Below, piece by piece: positions 36,156 to 48,604 of a DNA stretch of 64,000 nt. Positions within the stretch are counted from its first letter, which is position 1, and each line of letters starts with the position of its first letter. The translations under genes and the position numbers were made by a program. This stretch comes from Liolophura sinensis (Eukaryota; Mollusca; Polyplacophora; Chitonida; Chitonidae). The notes beneath the pieces were generated by a model. The model ran no database searches, had not been told where the DNA came from, and saw nothing but the letters and a program-made list of their open reading frames with translations. Location: contig NC_088303.1 of the NCBI RefSeq assembly GCF_032854445.1, positions 6,517,501 through 6,581,500 on the forward strand, given 5' to 3'.

Positions 36156-37190
36156 GCCTTTTAGTGAGCCCATCTGAATGTCTGTTGTTTGATCTGTGAA
36201 TGACTGAGTATATATGTACATAGGAAGAAAATAGAGTGTACAAATACCTATTGCTATATTTCCACTGCTTTGTTTCTGTATGATTTACCCTGTCTGTAAG
36301 ATGATTGCCACATAGGGCGTACTGAAGTTGTCTCTGCAGGCAGTGTCATAATAGGTTGTTCTGTTCATTATTAAAGGTTTCAGCATGATGGCAAGGTAAA
36401 TTAAGAAGATAATCTGTACAGTTTTATCATAATAAGAAAGGAAGGGATAATATAAGCTAGTGGTATAACATAGTTATATGCATGTAGTTGAAAATCCTGC
36501 ATTCTCGTGTACAGTGTATTTTGCATTCCATTATTAGTTTTCCTATATATACATGTATGTAGCATGACAGGTTCATGTGCAAATTTCCTTTATACTTATA
36601 TGTTATGAGTGATATTACAGATTTCTTTTGGACAGGCTAACCAAGATATTAGATGTGTTTCCACTGGATAGAAGGCCAGTTACTCTGGACTTTGTATTTT
36701 GATTGGTTGTTTGTGCCATTTTTGTAAGAAGTTGGTGCATTGGTGTTGAAACCTAATCTACATTAATACAGAAGAGATAGATGCCTTTGGACTAAAATAG
36801 ACAAGATTTCTAAAGATACATGAACTGATAATATCTAGGTATACATTGAATTATGAAAAAATACTTAACATGCTGTGTGTTACTGTTGTGGTACATGAAT
36901 TGTGATCACGGACTTATTAATGATGTTCTGTATGAAGTGAAGGCAAATCGCACGCTGAAAAGTGTGAAACCATTTGATCTTGTATTTAACAATTGCTATG
37001 GGAGACAATTTCTGTAAGAGTGACCTGTTCAAAATCAGTTAAGGAAGTTGAAAAGGCTACAAACTTTAACAATGACTAGTCACGTTTATGTTATTGGGAA
37101 GTTTTCCCCTAATGGTTATTTTGAGTATACAAAATTGGGGTTTCTGGAGCACAAATAAACTACTGTGAACATTTTGTACCATGTCTTGTG
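36156..37190 (+). terminator. V-ATPase d 3' UTR and poly(A) signal
   Basis: About 1 kb of AT-rich sequence without open frames follows the stop. It ends with AATAAA at 37154-37159 and a downstream GT/T-rich stretch (TTTTGTACCATGTCTTGTG), the usual arrangement of a cleavage site. Confidence 0.75.
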
Positions 37191-37784
37191 TTTGCTTTAT
37201 TCCACTGGAAACCTGTCAACTGACTGATCAAAGCACTTTACAGTGGACAAAGGACATGGGTAGCTTGAGGTTATGGTATGTTATCTTAGTGAATTACTCA
37301 TGAAAAAAAATAAATACTGAAAATGTAAACACAAATACCAAGCAGGAGAAATTACTATAAAATTCTATTTATTTTATTCCTTTGAGTGATGCAGTATGCT
37401 GAAAAAATTCATCACATATACCATGGCAGTTCATTGCTCTGCACAGGAAACAAGTGCCTATGGTAAACCACTGAGTTAGCAAGTTATTGAAGAACTTTCC
37501 CAATGTGTGATGTAGCCTTCACAGTTATGCTAACAATATACATGTAGGTCATTTTTGGCAATCAGCCACCCAAGTGCCACTGACCTTTTACTGTCATATT
37601 TTATTGAATATAAAGGTGGAACCATAAAATTTGTCAGAAATTCTAGATTTTGATCCTGATCTCTGCAACCTGCTGATGGAAACATGTTTTGTGTTGGGCT
37701 GCTTGTTACAAATACTTGTACCAGGTGGAATGTTGTGCTTCTATCAGCTCAAAATCAGTTTCAGTTACAAGTACATGTGGCTGG

Positions 37785-37995
37785 ATTGGCACAGTTGGTG
37801 TAGTGGATAGAACATATGCGTCATAAACAGTAGTTCTGAGGATCAATCTCGAATCACGTCCTACCCAAAATAGGCATTCTTGGTACTTGCTGGTCCCGTG
37901 TCAACTATCATAATATCATTGGGTGGTGTGTTGTGTCTGGTGTCTGACATTCCAGTGAGGTAGCACTATATGATGAATGTCATCACTGGCCTGCT
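37785..37995 (+). repeat. tRNA-derived SINE of another family
   Basis: The head TGGCACAGTTGGTGTAGTGG is a clear tRNA A-box region, and GAGGATCAATCTCGA stands where the B box would be. The body (TGGGTGGTGTGTTGTGTCTG, GTGAGGTAGCACTATATGAT) is unrelated to the main SINE family. It abuts an inverted main-family SINE at 37998. Confidence 0.6.
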
Positions 37996-37997
37996 AC

Positions 37998-38226
37998 ATT
38001 TATTTATTTCATTGGTGTTTTACGCCATATACCCAAGAATATTTCACTTGTGCGATGACAGCCAGCATTATGGTGGGAGGAAACCAGACAGAGCCTGCGG
38101 GAATCCTGTGACCATCAGCAGGTTGCAGAGCTCACGTATGGCTGGGTAGGAAACCAGCATGACTGGAACTTTAACAAAGCGAATGCATTGGTGACAGGTT
38201 CCTCAGCCATTGTGCTGTGCTGGCTA
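37998..38226 (-). repeat. tRNA-derived SINE, near full length, inverted
   Basis: It reads ATTGGTGTTTTACGCCATAT, CATTATGGTGGGAGGAAACC, CCATCAGCAGGTTGC, GTAGGAAACCAGCATGACTG and GCATTGGTGACAGGTTCC, covering the tail, body and decayed tRNA head of the family in reverse. It ends at a long run of C (about 38227-38252). Confidence 0.85.
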
Positions 38227-38260
38227 CCCCCCCCCCCCCCCCCCCCCCCCCCACCCCCTC
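38227..38260. repeat. Poly(C) run
   Basis: About 26 consecutive C followed by ACCCC and TCCCCC. It marks the end of the inverted SINE and is a likely site of length error or polymorphism. Confidence 0.95.
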
Positions 38261-39339
38261 CCCCATAGACATAGGCATAGACACTGTTATATGACCAAAT
38301 AATGTTGACAGCAGCACCAAATCTCAATCAATCAAACAAACACAGTTGGACTGTGGGTATAAATCCAGGCATTGTTAGTACATTACCTGATGCATGATGC
38401 AGTTGTTTAGTCCACCTGCATACTTGTAATCCTAACCTCTGTAGAATAGGTTAGCAAGTGCTAGTAAGTAAATAAATGCTTTATTGAAACCTATATTGAA
38501 TGAGTAAATAAATGCATTTAATACAGGAATTAATATAGGAATTCATACAGTGAAGTCAAAAATATTAAGTATATTTCAACCTATGATAGCATCTCAATTC
38601 AGAAAGTGATACAAGAATACCACATATTTAATGAGGCCAATAGGTAATTAAATTAAATGTGCGATCAGTCTTGAATAATTCTTGTATGTAGACATTTATG
38701 CACATGTAACTTGATCTGCCTAACTAAATATAGATCTGAATTAAACGCCATTAGCTTTGATTTCCTTTCAGGAGGGTAATTGAGACAGGGGAAAGGGGAG
38801 GGGGCATGTGAACTGTATTTTTTTTATTTTAAGTACAATAAAATACCTATGACCAAAAGAAAAATTATTTCCATCGCGGTGAAAATATTTTTCCTTCAGT
38901 GCGGTATGACTATGAAAAAAATATTTTCTTCTGTAAAATATATCTTTGGCATTTACATGTATATAAAAAGACTGATAGTGTATGTAAAACAAAATAAACT
39001 TTAATTGTAAAATAATAATAATAATAATCTTTTACCATAATAAAAAAGAAATTTAATCGCGTTTGATTGACCACGATGCCGCAAGGAGTAGCCCTACCCT
39101 ACATGTAGGCCTACCATGCGCACGGGGTATATAGAAGAGAGAAAAAATTCCATTGAAGTAGCATGGTACCAATAAGCCACTGTACATAAGCAGCCTAAGT
39201 ATGCTTTTCTCTGGTAACTTGAAAGAGGCCTGACGGGGCTTGTTCTTCTTGTTTTGTGAGGTAAACGGGCAGCCTCTGTCAGTTCTTTTTGTTGTTTGTT
39301 GTTATAACGACTACGGAAATTCACGACATTTACCGAGGC

Positions 39340-39447
39340 CTGTTAAAACGGAAGTGACGTTTCCCGGAAAGGGTTTATAACGCATGCCAAAACTTCGACC
39401 GTAGCAACGGCAGACTGTCATTTCTGTGGAAGCAAGAAGCAAACAAG
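39340..39447 (+). promoter_or_regulatory. Probable promoter and 5' UTR of the roadblock gene
   Basis: CGGAAGTGACGT at 39349-39360 combines an ETS site (CGGAAGTG) with a CRE half (TGACGT), a pair often seen in TATA-less housekeeping promoters. A second CCGGAAA follows at 39364. A TTATAAC stretch lies at about 39376. The start codon is 88 bp after the ETS/CRE element. Function is inferred from motif and position. Confidence 0.5.
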
Positions 39448-41598
39448 ATGGTAAGTGACCATGCAGTTAGTTATTGTACAGTATTTTGCGCAGTTTTTCA
39501 AGAAAAGTTATTCATTTGAGCTACTGTCAAACAGCGATTGGCGTGGTGGCCCGCTGAGTATTGAATCAAGACGTTTTCAAAGACGTCCTGTGATGTCGCG
39601 ATGACTAATTCGCCTTGGTGGGCTCTGAAATGGGACACGTCGTGTTGTAAATGTTGTGTTTTGTTGTGGAATTCTGATCTGATTTACACTGAATATACAG
39701 TGATAATTCATGGTTTGTTTTGGTTAGTACTTTAAATGTTGCAGCTGTCACTTTAATGAGAGGGGACTCTGTTTTCTGTGAGATTTTCACTGCGTTCCAT
39801 CACATACTTGTGGGTGCCAACCACTTCACCAAGTTGCTCAAGGCACTTTTTATCTACATGGAATTTGACTTGAGAGATTGTAATGCATATACATGTGAAT
39901 TTAATTCAGTACGACACCATAGCTCTGCGTAAATGTGTAGGGGATTGCACATGTATTATAGCTGCCAGATTGAACTCCGCTGCATCGGTGATTACCTGCG
40001 TGCAGTACCCTATCCGATGCCAAATTCACCTTGGTTACACTCGGGGGACTTTTCCCTCCAATTGTCTACTGTACGAACTGAGGATGGTGCTTTTTTTAAA
40101 GTCTGACATAAATGTTATTTGATGATTATGAAGCACCACTGCAGCTTATATTAAGATAGTACATATATTGTACTTTATTAATATTGTAATACAGTTTGCA
40201 AAGCAGACGTAAAATTAGAAATTTTGTACAATGGCTGCTCATGTAAACATTTTGAGGTGCTCTGTCTGAAAGGTTGGTGCGCCTGTGAACCCAAACACCC
40301 TTGACTTCAAACCCTGCAGTTGCTGAAATCTGACAAGTAGAAGATTGAGTAATTTTCATTTTCAGTGTCCATTTTTTTTCACTTTTTACTCTATTAATCT
40401 ATTAAATAAAGGTAATTTCTGTTTGCCTTTGTGTTTCAGTCTGAAGTAGAAGAAACTCTTAAGAGGATTCAAAGTCACAGAGGTGTAATTGGAGTTATTG
40501 TGGTCAATAGTGAAGGTATTTATGATCACTTTGCATTTATGTAGCAGCTTAACATAAAATCAGTTTTGACAAGACTTAAGTAAAGAGTGCAAGTGGCATT
40601 CAGCAATGATTTTTGTAGAATTACATGCTTATGTTGTATATTTTGTCTCCAGGCCATTTTTACAAGAGTTTATGTACAGTTTAAACTGTAAAATTTAGAC
40701 ATGGATGCAAAATTGCAGGTTTCATGTACTTGTGAATTGTAATATGAACCAACATGCACTTCACATGTTTACGTCTGCATTTTGTCCACTAAAATGTTTT
40801 AGAATGTTGGAATGAATAACCATCTTGTCATGCAGTAGTCTGGATGTGATTAAATTGACTCAGTTGTCATGTACAACCTGTTACTTGTATAAATTGATGG
40901 TGCCATTCACAAACTCATTGTTTGTGTGTAAAGGTATTCCAATCAGGACGACATTAGACAATGCAACCACAGTACAGTGTGCTGGACTGATTCATCAGTT
41001 GACAGCCAAAGCCAGGAGTGTTGTTCGAGACATTGACCCTCAAAATGACCTGACATTTCTTCGAGTGAAGTCAAAGAAGCACGAGATTATGGTAGCACCA
41101 GGTAAGAGGCTATTTTATTTCTCAAAACATTCTGTAAAATGGAATATATATTAAAGAAAACTAAGTTATAATTTACTTGTTATAAGCTTGATTTTATGTT
41201 AGAAATAAGAAAAAAATTCTATATGCAGACATTTAAAAATTTAATTAAGTGCTTATCAGAATTTTATTTTCTTATGCAAAAGTTGTGAAGTTTGGAATTA
41301 GTAGGAAATAGGATAGTACTTTTGTCATTCAGATCACTCTCTGCTCGAGGACAGTAATATATTGTGAAATACTTTTGATCACTAATGTCAGTGACTATCA
41401 TTGTCTTTCATGTTTAACATGCTATGAGTAGCTGGCTTTGCTGCATGAATGTCTTAAAATTACTATATATATATATGTATGTATATACTGTGCACCTGTC
41501 TGTCCCCAGTCCATCAGTTGCTGATTCCCTCTCTCTTTTCTCTCTGTACAGACAATGAGTATTTGTTGATTGTGACCCAGAACCCAGATGCTTCATAA
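39448..41598 (+). CDS. DYNLRB1: Dynein light chain roadblock-type, complete, 4 exons
   Basis: This encodes 97 residues of the roadblock/LC7 light chain, a non-catalytic cytoplasmic dynein subunit that dimerises on the intermediate chain. The exons are 39448-39450 (only the initiator ATG, followed by GTAAGT), 40440-40515, 40934-41101 and 41552-41598 (TAA at 41596). Landmarks are [65 protein letters not shown] and [15 protein letters not shown]. Human DYNLRB1 is 96 aa, and the alignment by eye has no gaps apart from the tail. DYNLRB1 and DYNLRB2 cannot be separated in an invertebrate. A homologous alternative last exon lies downstream at 42054. Confidence 0.95.
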
Positions 41599-42053
41599 AG
41601 CATGAGGTGTAGCTGATGAAAGCCTTGTTACTGATAATCTACATCATTGCCAGTTATCTGTCAACCACATCCTTCAGCACCAGTTCTGCCCAATACTACT
41701 CGTTTCATATAATTTTTTACTAATTGCTTGCCTTTTTTTCTGTAATTAACTGCTTTCTGTCTGTGATATATTTTCATTTCCTCTCATTATTTCATTATTT
41801 TCAGTAGCTTATTCACTTTTACCCTGTTTGTTATCTTGGCAGTTTGATGTGTTAGAGTTTACCATGATGCAGACCCTGCTCTGCCAGTGTCTGTCATTGG
41901 TGTTTATCCATCATTCTATTTGCTGTGACATAGACAGCTTTGAGCTTTTGTGTGTTCCATGCATTTTACCAACCAAGTTTTTAGATTTTTATGTGTTTTA
42001 ATTGTGGCTCTTTATTTAATCTTGTCCTTGTTTTGTTTTCTTATTACTTACAG

Positions 42054-42088
42054 ACAAGGAATACCTCCTTATTGTCTTGCAACAGTGA
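42054..42088 (+). CDS. DYNLRB1: Alternative terminal exon of the roadblock gene
   Basis: After TTATTACTTACAG the sequence AC AAG GAA TAC CTC CTT ATT GTC TTG CAA CAG TGA reads (D)KEYLLIVLQQ and stops. Its phase is the same as that of the exon at 41552, whose product begins (D)NEYLLIV. Spliced from the donor at 41101 it gives a 93-aa protein that ends LLIVLQQ instead of [11 protein letters not shown]. The first eight residues cover the last beta-strand of the roadblock fold. No frameshift is seen. Its use needs transcript support. Confidence 0.65.
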
Positions 42089-42500
42089 TGTCCATTTAAA
42101 GAGCAGATCCAATTCCACATTGAAGTCTCCAAAATATTTGTATGGCTACTTCCGAGTACTCCCACTTTTGATCTTTGTACATATTAAATCTTTTCTTCAT
42201 GTATTACATCTTGCATAAACAAAGTTAAGATGTCATGCCATCATATAGAAGTCCTGAGTAATGTAAACAGAACAAATTGTGTTGCACGCATATGAGATCT
42301 GTTGGTATGTCATTTATTTGGAATATTAAGATGCAGTCGCTGATGTCATCAGCCAGAATATCCAGCCTTGAGAAAACATGTCAAAATGGAGGACCATTTA
42401 CACAACATGTTTCATTTTAGGTGGCAATTTGTTTGGGAGTATTTATTTATTTTCCAAAATGTCTTCATTTGTTGTATTACTATGAAATAAATCTCGATGT
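42089..42500 (+). terminator. Roadblock gene 3' UTR with poly(A) signal
   Basis: AATAAA at 42486-42491 (within TATGAAATAAATCTCG) is the best signal after either terminal exon. The region is AT-rich without coding features. Confidence 0.6.
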
Positions 42501-42639
42501 AAAATACTGAAGTATGTTTTAGGTGGTACGATCTCAGAATTTGTGAGTGTTGTATAAAGGGGAAGAACTCCCGAGTCCGCGTGAAAGTTTGTGAATGAAG
42601 AGTGTTCTCCCTTGAAATCAGATTCTAATGTCCACCCAT

Positions 42640-43761
42640 CTAAAATAGAAATGTACCTAATGCCTCCGTTGAGATTACACCTCTAATACACTTGAGCGCT
42701 ACAAGGATAGTAGTCATGGGTTCGTCAGTCTTCCCGACGCTGGATGACGCGAGGCATAAGCTGATACACGGGACTTTTAGCATACCCAGACGATGAGACT
42801 CCAGTTTCATCCTTTTTTTGTCATTTGCCAAACAAAGAGCGGTGACCTGCTTTGCCTTCAACCGTACGGAAACGCCATCGCTTGCCTTGGCACGCGATAA
42901 CATCTTCGAACTCTCTTTTCATGCTGTCTTTTGTAGGCGCCGCCATGTGAAATTCATTAGTTAATACGTGAGTATATAGTTCATTTTTATTTTGTATGGT
43001 TTGGATTGAGATGCAGGTAGGTGCTTGATTTTTTTACCATTGGTACGGATTTAGACTCGAGGAATTTGAAAATACTCATTAAATATTTGATACTCTATTA
43101 ACAATTATCCCCAATGGTATAAAATCAAGCAACTACCCGCATTGAAATAATCAAAAACATCCAAAATAATAATAAAACTATTTACTCATATATTAACTAA
43201 ATATGTTAAATATTAAGGTATTCAACATGGCGGCGCCCACGAAAGACGGCATGAAAAAATCGCGTATGCCAAGGCAAGCAGTAGCGTTTCTGTAGAGTTA
43301 AAGGCAAAGCAGGTCACCGCTCCTCCGTGCGGCATATAGGAAAAGGGGTGTCACTGCAGTCTAATCGACTGGGTATGGTGAAGGTCTTGTATATCAGCTT
43401 ATGCCTTGTGTCATACAGCGTCGAGAACACGGTGAAGAACTGACGATAACTGTTGTAGTATGCCCAGTGAATTCTGTCGTGCAAAATCAAGTGGTAAGTG
43501 TGTAAATGTATTTAAATTGCTATGGTTCAGCTTGAGCAAGGACGGAGATGGTAATAATACCCACGGACGCCTGTAAATAGCGCACTGCTCAACAGTTCGA
43601 TATGTTCGCCATCACATGCAGTTGCTAACATAAGGCGAAAGTAGTCCTCTCAGATCGATTGACGTAATGCATGCGCCTCGCTTTCGACGTCGCTGTTGTA
43701 AATAGTATGGTGCCCAGTCTATTAGAGATTTAATCTCGATGGAGGTGCTTCTCTATTTTAG
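42640..43761. mobile_element. 1.1-kb foldback element with long inverted arms
   Basis: The left end CTAAAATAGAAATGTACCT and right end AGGTGCTTCTCTATTTTAG are inverted repeats. The left arm is about 42640-43043, the loop about 43044-43110 and the right arm about 43111-43761. Arm blocks that pair include GGTAGTTGCTTGATTTTATACC near the loop, GGCGCC..CATGT, GGTCACCGCT..GCAAAGCAGGTC and the terminal GAGATTAAATCTCTAATA. The left arm lacks some 250 bp present on the right. There is no transposase. Clear target-site duplications were not found. Confidence 0.8.
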
Positions 43762-45009
43762 AATGCTATAAATAAAGATATCTTCTCGTAGCAGTAGCCT
43801 ATGTATTTCAGCCGGAAGCGTGCGTGCAGTTGTAAGGAGTATTGGCTTTTCATCGCATACGTGAAGTGACCTACACTTTCGCCCCTGAACTTAATTACAC
43901 TTTTTGCCTGATACTGAGTGTTTTAAGGATCTTGGAAAGTTGGTTTTGAAGTTTGTTTGAAAGGTAGGAGATCAGCAACAAAAGTGTGTGACGTCTTGTC
44001 TTATTGTTTTGTGACCTAGAAATGTAAACGTCTACTGTAAATGTATATTATGAGCTCAGATTGGAACGTCTCGAAACATTTCTTTTTCAACGTAATGGCG
44101 ATTGGTTGTAAAATATAAAAAAAAGAAAAATGTAAAAACAAAAGAGATGTCTATGAACTGTGCGAAATAACACTTTTATCACTAAAGTAAATTTCCATAT
44201 TACGCCATTATATAAATCAAGAAGCAAATATAACAAGTGAAATAAACAAGTAGACAAACCCAGTTCTTTTATTTGTAGACATAAACAGCATTAAATGATA
44301 TCCGGTGAGGTGAATGTACCGGACTGTGTTGCGTGACACATGGTTCGAAAGGTCATCTTTATTTAATATGTATACTAACAGCTTTGGTAGAATTATGGTG
44401 TAACGGGTCAAAAAGTTTCCTAGATCACCGGACAATTAACCATATACTAGTTGTTTCCATTATGTGTTCAATTTTCTGTTCCATTATGCACCCAGGCCAT
44501 AACTAGATGGAACCCGATTTTTCCCTCACGTAGGCAATGGCGCTGATACATTACCTGTTTGCCGACGAATCGTCGTCACGAAGGCGGGACTGAACGAGCT
44601 AGGTGCACTGGCCGAGAAAAGCAGATAGTGTACTTTAATGGACTGAACATCAGACCACACAGTTCTTAGGCCTGAATTACTCCGGAATTGGGCTTATGTG
44701 GTGTCGTATCCAGTTGAATGTACTTGCATTCATGGATTGGAATTTTCGGAGCTTCAATGCAAAAGACTCCTAGGCCTCTACATACAGTTTTAATATTAAA
44801 CTGATATGTTAGACGAGAAAGAGTGTATGTAGGCATTTGTGGTTGTCCGACCATGGACAGGGTATTACAGATTCTCCCCCTCTTACTGTATTGTGCGGCA
44901 TTGGTGACAGTAAAGGATTGATAACGTTCATGTTGTCGTGACCAAAAGTTAGCTGATCACCACGTGTCTACCATCTATAATATAGTGTGCATGCCTGTAT
45001 ACGTCACAC

Positions 45010-45165
45010 GTGGAAAGGCTTATCAGTAACTTGCCGATTAACGGTCGGTGGTTTATTTTGGACAGTTCGATTTGAACATTTCCTTCACCTATGAAATCGT
45101 GCGCCATCATATAAGTGGACAATTCTGGAGTATATTGCTAAACAACAATCAAAGTAGTCGATAAA
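45010..45165 (+). repeat. Decayed SINE tail
   Basis: It matches the main SINE family in order but with many substitutions: GGAAAGGCTTATCAGTAACT, CGATTAACGGTCGGTGG, ATAAGTGGACAATTCTGGAG and ACAACAATCAAAGTAG. Confidence 0.55.
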
Positions 45166-47794
45166 CATTTTATTCCCAACTTGCAACAGTACTGTAGCGG
45201 GCCTTTGACGAGTAGCCATGTATAACTTGCCGCACCGGTTCCCGCAACCATCTATAGAACTTGCCGACATCGTGTGTACAAAATCTAGGGATTTCTTCCA
45301 TACCAGCATACATGTACGACTGACCATCACCACACATACGAGAAAAACTCTTGATTATGGTGCTAAACTGCAATCATGAAAACATGAAAACGGACGCATA
45401 ACAGCATAAATTACAACAATTAACACTTTTATTACTTTGCAATACACCAGGGAAATTCTTAAAGGAAATATTCGTTGGTTCTGGGAGAAGAAAACACGCT
45501 GGGATTGAGAAGGAATGTAAAGAATTAAATAGTTGTAAAAAGGTTTCACAGTCGTGGAATTATCCATACATCCACACCCACACACAGTTGGCATTTCGAA
45601 AATAAGTCTATATTCAAGGTGCAAAAGTTTACCCTTAGTTTTACATACAGGCTAAGCTCACAATCATGTGCAGATTCTAATCTGCGTTACGTATACATGT
45701 ATATCACAGTGCACCGACAGAGCTAGATTTCCGCGATACAGTAGAGCAGTGCAGGTTATGGGCAACAAGAATTAGGCCCATGGAGTGCATATATCATCTA
45801 CCGACCATGTGCATTAAGTAAAATATTAATCTCTTAACATTCCTGTTACAATACCGAGAGCATTATATAACTCGTGTCCTGGCAATTCTCGTATAGGCGA
45901 GCTTTCAACTCGTGTGTAATGCAGATTGTCTCGGATGTCAGTTATAATGTTACATGAAGAAGAAACTACAGTGTTTCACTGAGGCAAATGAAATGATACA
46001 AGGCAGCATTTACCTATTTTCTGCGGCTGCATTGGGAAATTCAGTACAGTAAACATGGGCTCACATGAATGAGATTGTGTGACCAATGAGTACAAACATC
46101 ATGTAAACGTATGTGATGCCATAAATGCATCCTGCAAAATATTTCCTTTTCATGATTTCAGTTTTTCATATAAAAATCTCAACAACAAAGTTAATAGTGC
46201 GTATGGTGCAAAAGTGACAAAAAGCGTAACAATTAACCGAATTCGTTTGGTGTATATATGTAATTTGCATAAAACGTTGAAAAATTGGTCACAAATGAGC
46301 AAATGAAACCCGTGAGGTTGGTGGGATATGCGTGGTGGTGTAAATAACTCGGGGGTGATATATCCGGGTTGTATTAACAAACTTCCCAACTTATAGAGTA
46401 CTTTAGAGGGGAAATATTAATAAATGTATTATTAATAATAATATACAGTAACAATAATATACAGGTAATAAGTGAAAATGAATTTGATCATCAAGGACAG
46501 AAAATTGGAAGCTACACTACACGGTTAATGTCTTAGATTTTATTTTCACATTAGTGAATGGAGTCAAATGTTTATTGTCTACGAAGGACAAAACTGACCA
46601 ATATGCATGTATAATCGTTGTACTCGTGAAGTACATGCATATGTTAAACATGAATAAAATACACAAAGGCTAAAAGAATGAGAAAAGTCAACTGTAGCTT
46701 TACTGATATGGGGTAAGTTCACCCTATAAAAACTCAAATGTTTGACTCAGCCCTGAAAAAAATTCTTTCTCCCTGGAATGGCATAAATACGTGCATAATA
46801 CATAACACTTAAGTGATGCGAATAAAAAAAACACAAGAACGGTGAAACTACAATGCATCTGATAGCAAACCATGTTTGGGAGGAGGCGCTTTCATATGCC
46901 AGTGTTTACCAACCGTACCGATAAATTTCTATAGGCTGGTGCAGTTTTTTCGACAGTTTGTTGTATCATATCGCACTGAAGTGAGTGTGGTACATAGGCC
47001 TATACAACACAAGAGGCCTGAAGCAGCTCGATTCGCATTCCGCCAGGGATTCTGTTAACATGTAGAAATATGACTTAACATATGTATTCTCACGTACATC
47101 GGAAACGCTTCGTTTACATACTACAGACCATTCGATAAGCATTTCATCGATGAACACATATATTTGCTGTGCGAATCGTTTCCAACATGCAATGCATACA
47201 CCCGGAAACTTTGAGCAAGACTTCTACACCTGCGGTCTGAACTGATTTAAATTCATTGATTTCAGTTATTTTTACATTCAAATTCACATGTAAACAGACT
47301 TTCATTTCCGCGGCGTCCCCGAGTGTTGTACACGTACATGTATGACAAAGCAGACATCTTGGGCTTAGCCAATCGTTGGTGAATTCTCAAATCTGTCTAC
47401 GGTAGAGATCATGTCAGCCAGAGCTACAACCCATACATTCTACCGCTTTCATCATCTGTAATGCTAGAACTAAATTCCCAATATCTGGAGAAAAAAAAAA
47501 CACTGTGAAATGTTACCGCCATATAATGGTACAACTGTACAGAAAAGCATACTGTATCTTGATACATTCGCCACTGTTGAGATTCTGTACATGTTAGTAG
47601 TGTACATGTAACATTTTAATCGTGTGCAAAGTTCAAACGCTTTGGAATGAATTATTTATTACACTGTTTAAGCGACAAAGGCCTTTACATTAGGCTATGT
47701 GTTCAATGGGTTATCTTTTCACCTGCAATACATGGCAACTCGTGTCGAAGCTGAACTGACAATTGTTCTACTACAATGCTTGGGTATACTACGT

Positions 47795-47970
47795 TACTCA
47801 TGCTGGCTTCCTCCCCAGCCGTAGTTGGGAAGGTCTATCAGCAACCTGCGAATGGTAGTGGGTTTCCTCCGGCCCCTGCCCGGTTTCCTCCCTCCATAAT
47901 GCTGGTCGCCGTCGTATAAGTAAAATATTATTGAAAACGGCGTAAAACGTCAATCCAAGAAATGAATAAA
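47795..47970 (+). repeat. tRNA-derived SINE, 5'-truncated
   Basis: It contains CATGCTGGCTTCCTCCCCAG, GGGAAGGTCTATCAGCAACC, TGGTAGTGGGTTTCCTCCGG, CTCCATAATGCTGGTCGCC, and a tail GTCAATCCAAGAAATGAATAAATA. Confidence 0.85.
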
Positions 47971-48604
47971 TATAATACATGACTGGTTTACCTACAAATC
48001 GTCATCGTAGGAATGAACAATACATAGCTTTGACCTGAAGTCTTTAGGTGGGAACCGTTATCCATTGTTCGACAGTTTTCAAATTCCAACCTGCTTAAAG
48101 AGCTGATTGTTTTTGCTATGATAAGGAAGATATTGAGATGTACTAATGTCTAAAGCTTTCTCATATTTCTTAATTTCATATATTTCGAGCGATGAAAGAA
48201 ATAGAGCTGGACTTTTGACATATTGAAAAACGTTTGGTCTATGTCAAAAATATTGTCAAGAGTTGCACAGGAATTAGGTACAACTGTTTTTGTGAAAACA
48301 ATACAGCACGAGTTTGGCTTTCAGATGGGCTGAAATTACATGTGTGTGACAGGAAACATGGAATAAAATGGCAAAAGCAGCCATGGAGCCAATACATAGT
48401 GGATTGACAGTCAAAAGTACTCAAATACTAGTATCTGAAATGGATACGTTTTTAATTAATCCTTGATACTCTCCTTGATCATTGCACACTGTATTGAACA
48501 CTGGCAGTATGACGATATGGTAAAAAAGTGACTTTCCGCCGTCCGTGTCTGCCTATCCCTTGTCTGCATCACAACGGCTGATTATCAGCCTCTGCCCGTC
48601 GTGT

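Larger units (their letters stand above)
43762..48604. other. Gene-poor intergenic DNA
   Basis: No exon could be supported on either strand. Two decayed SINE tails lie at 45010-45165 and 45205-45390, and a better SINE copy at 47795-47970. A short plus-strand stretch near 44535-44625 (reading TLPVCRRIVVTKAGLNELG in one frame) is coding-like but has no recognised homologue. Confidence 0.5.

Noticed and set aside
44535-44625. Small frame reading TLPVCRRIVVTKAGLNELG as an exon
   Set aside because: It is only about 30 codons with no clear partner exon and no recognised family.
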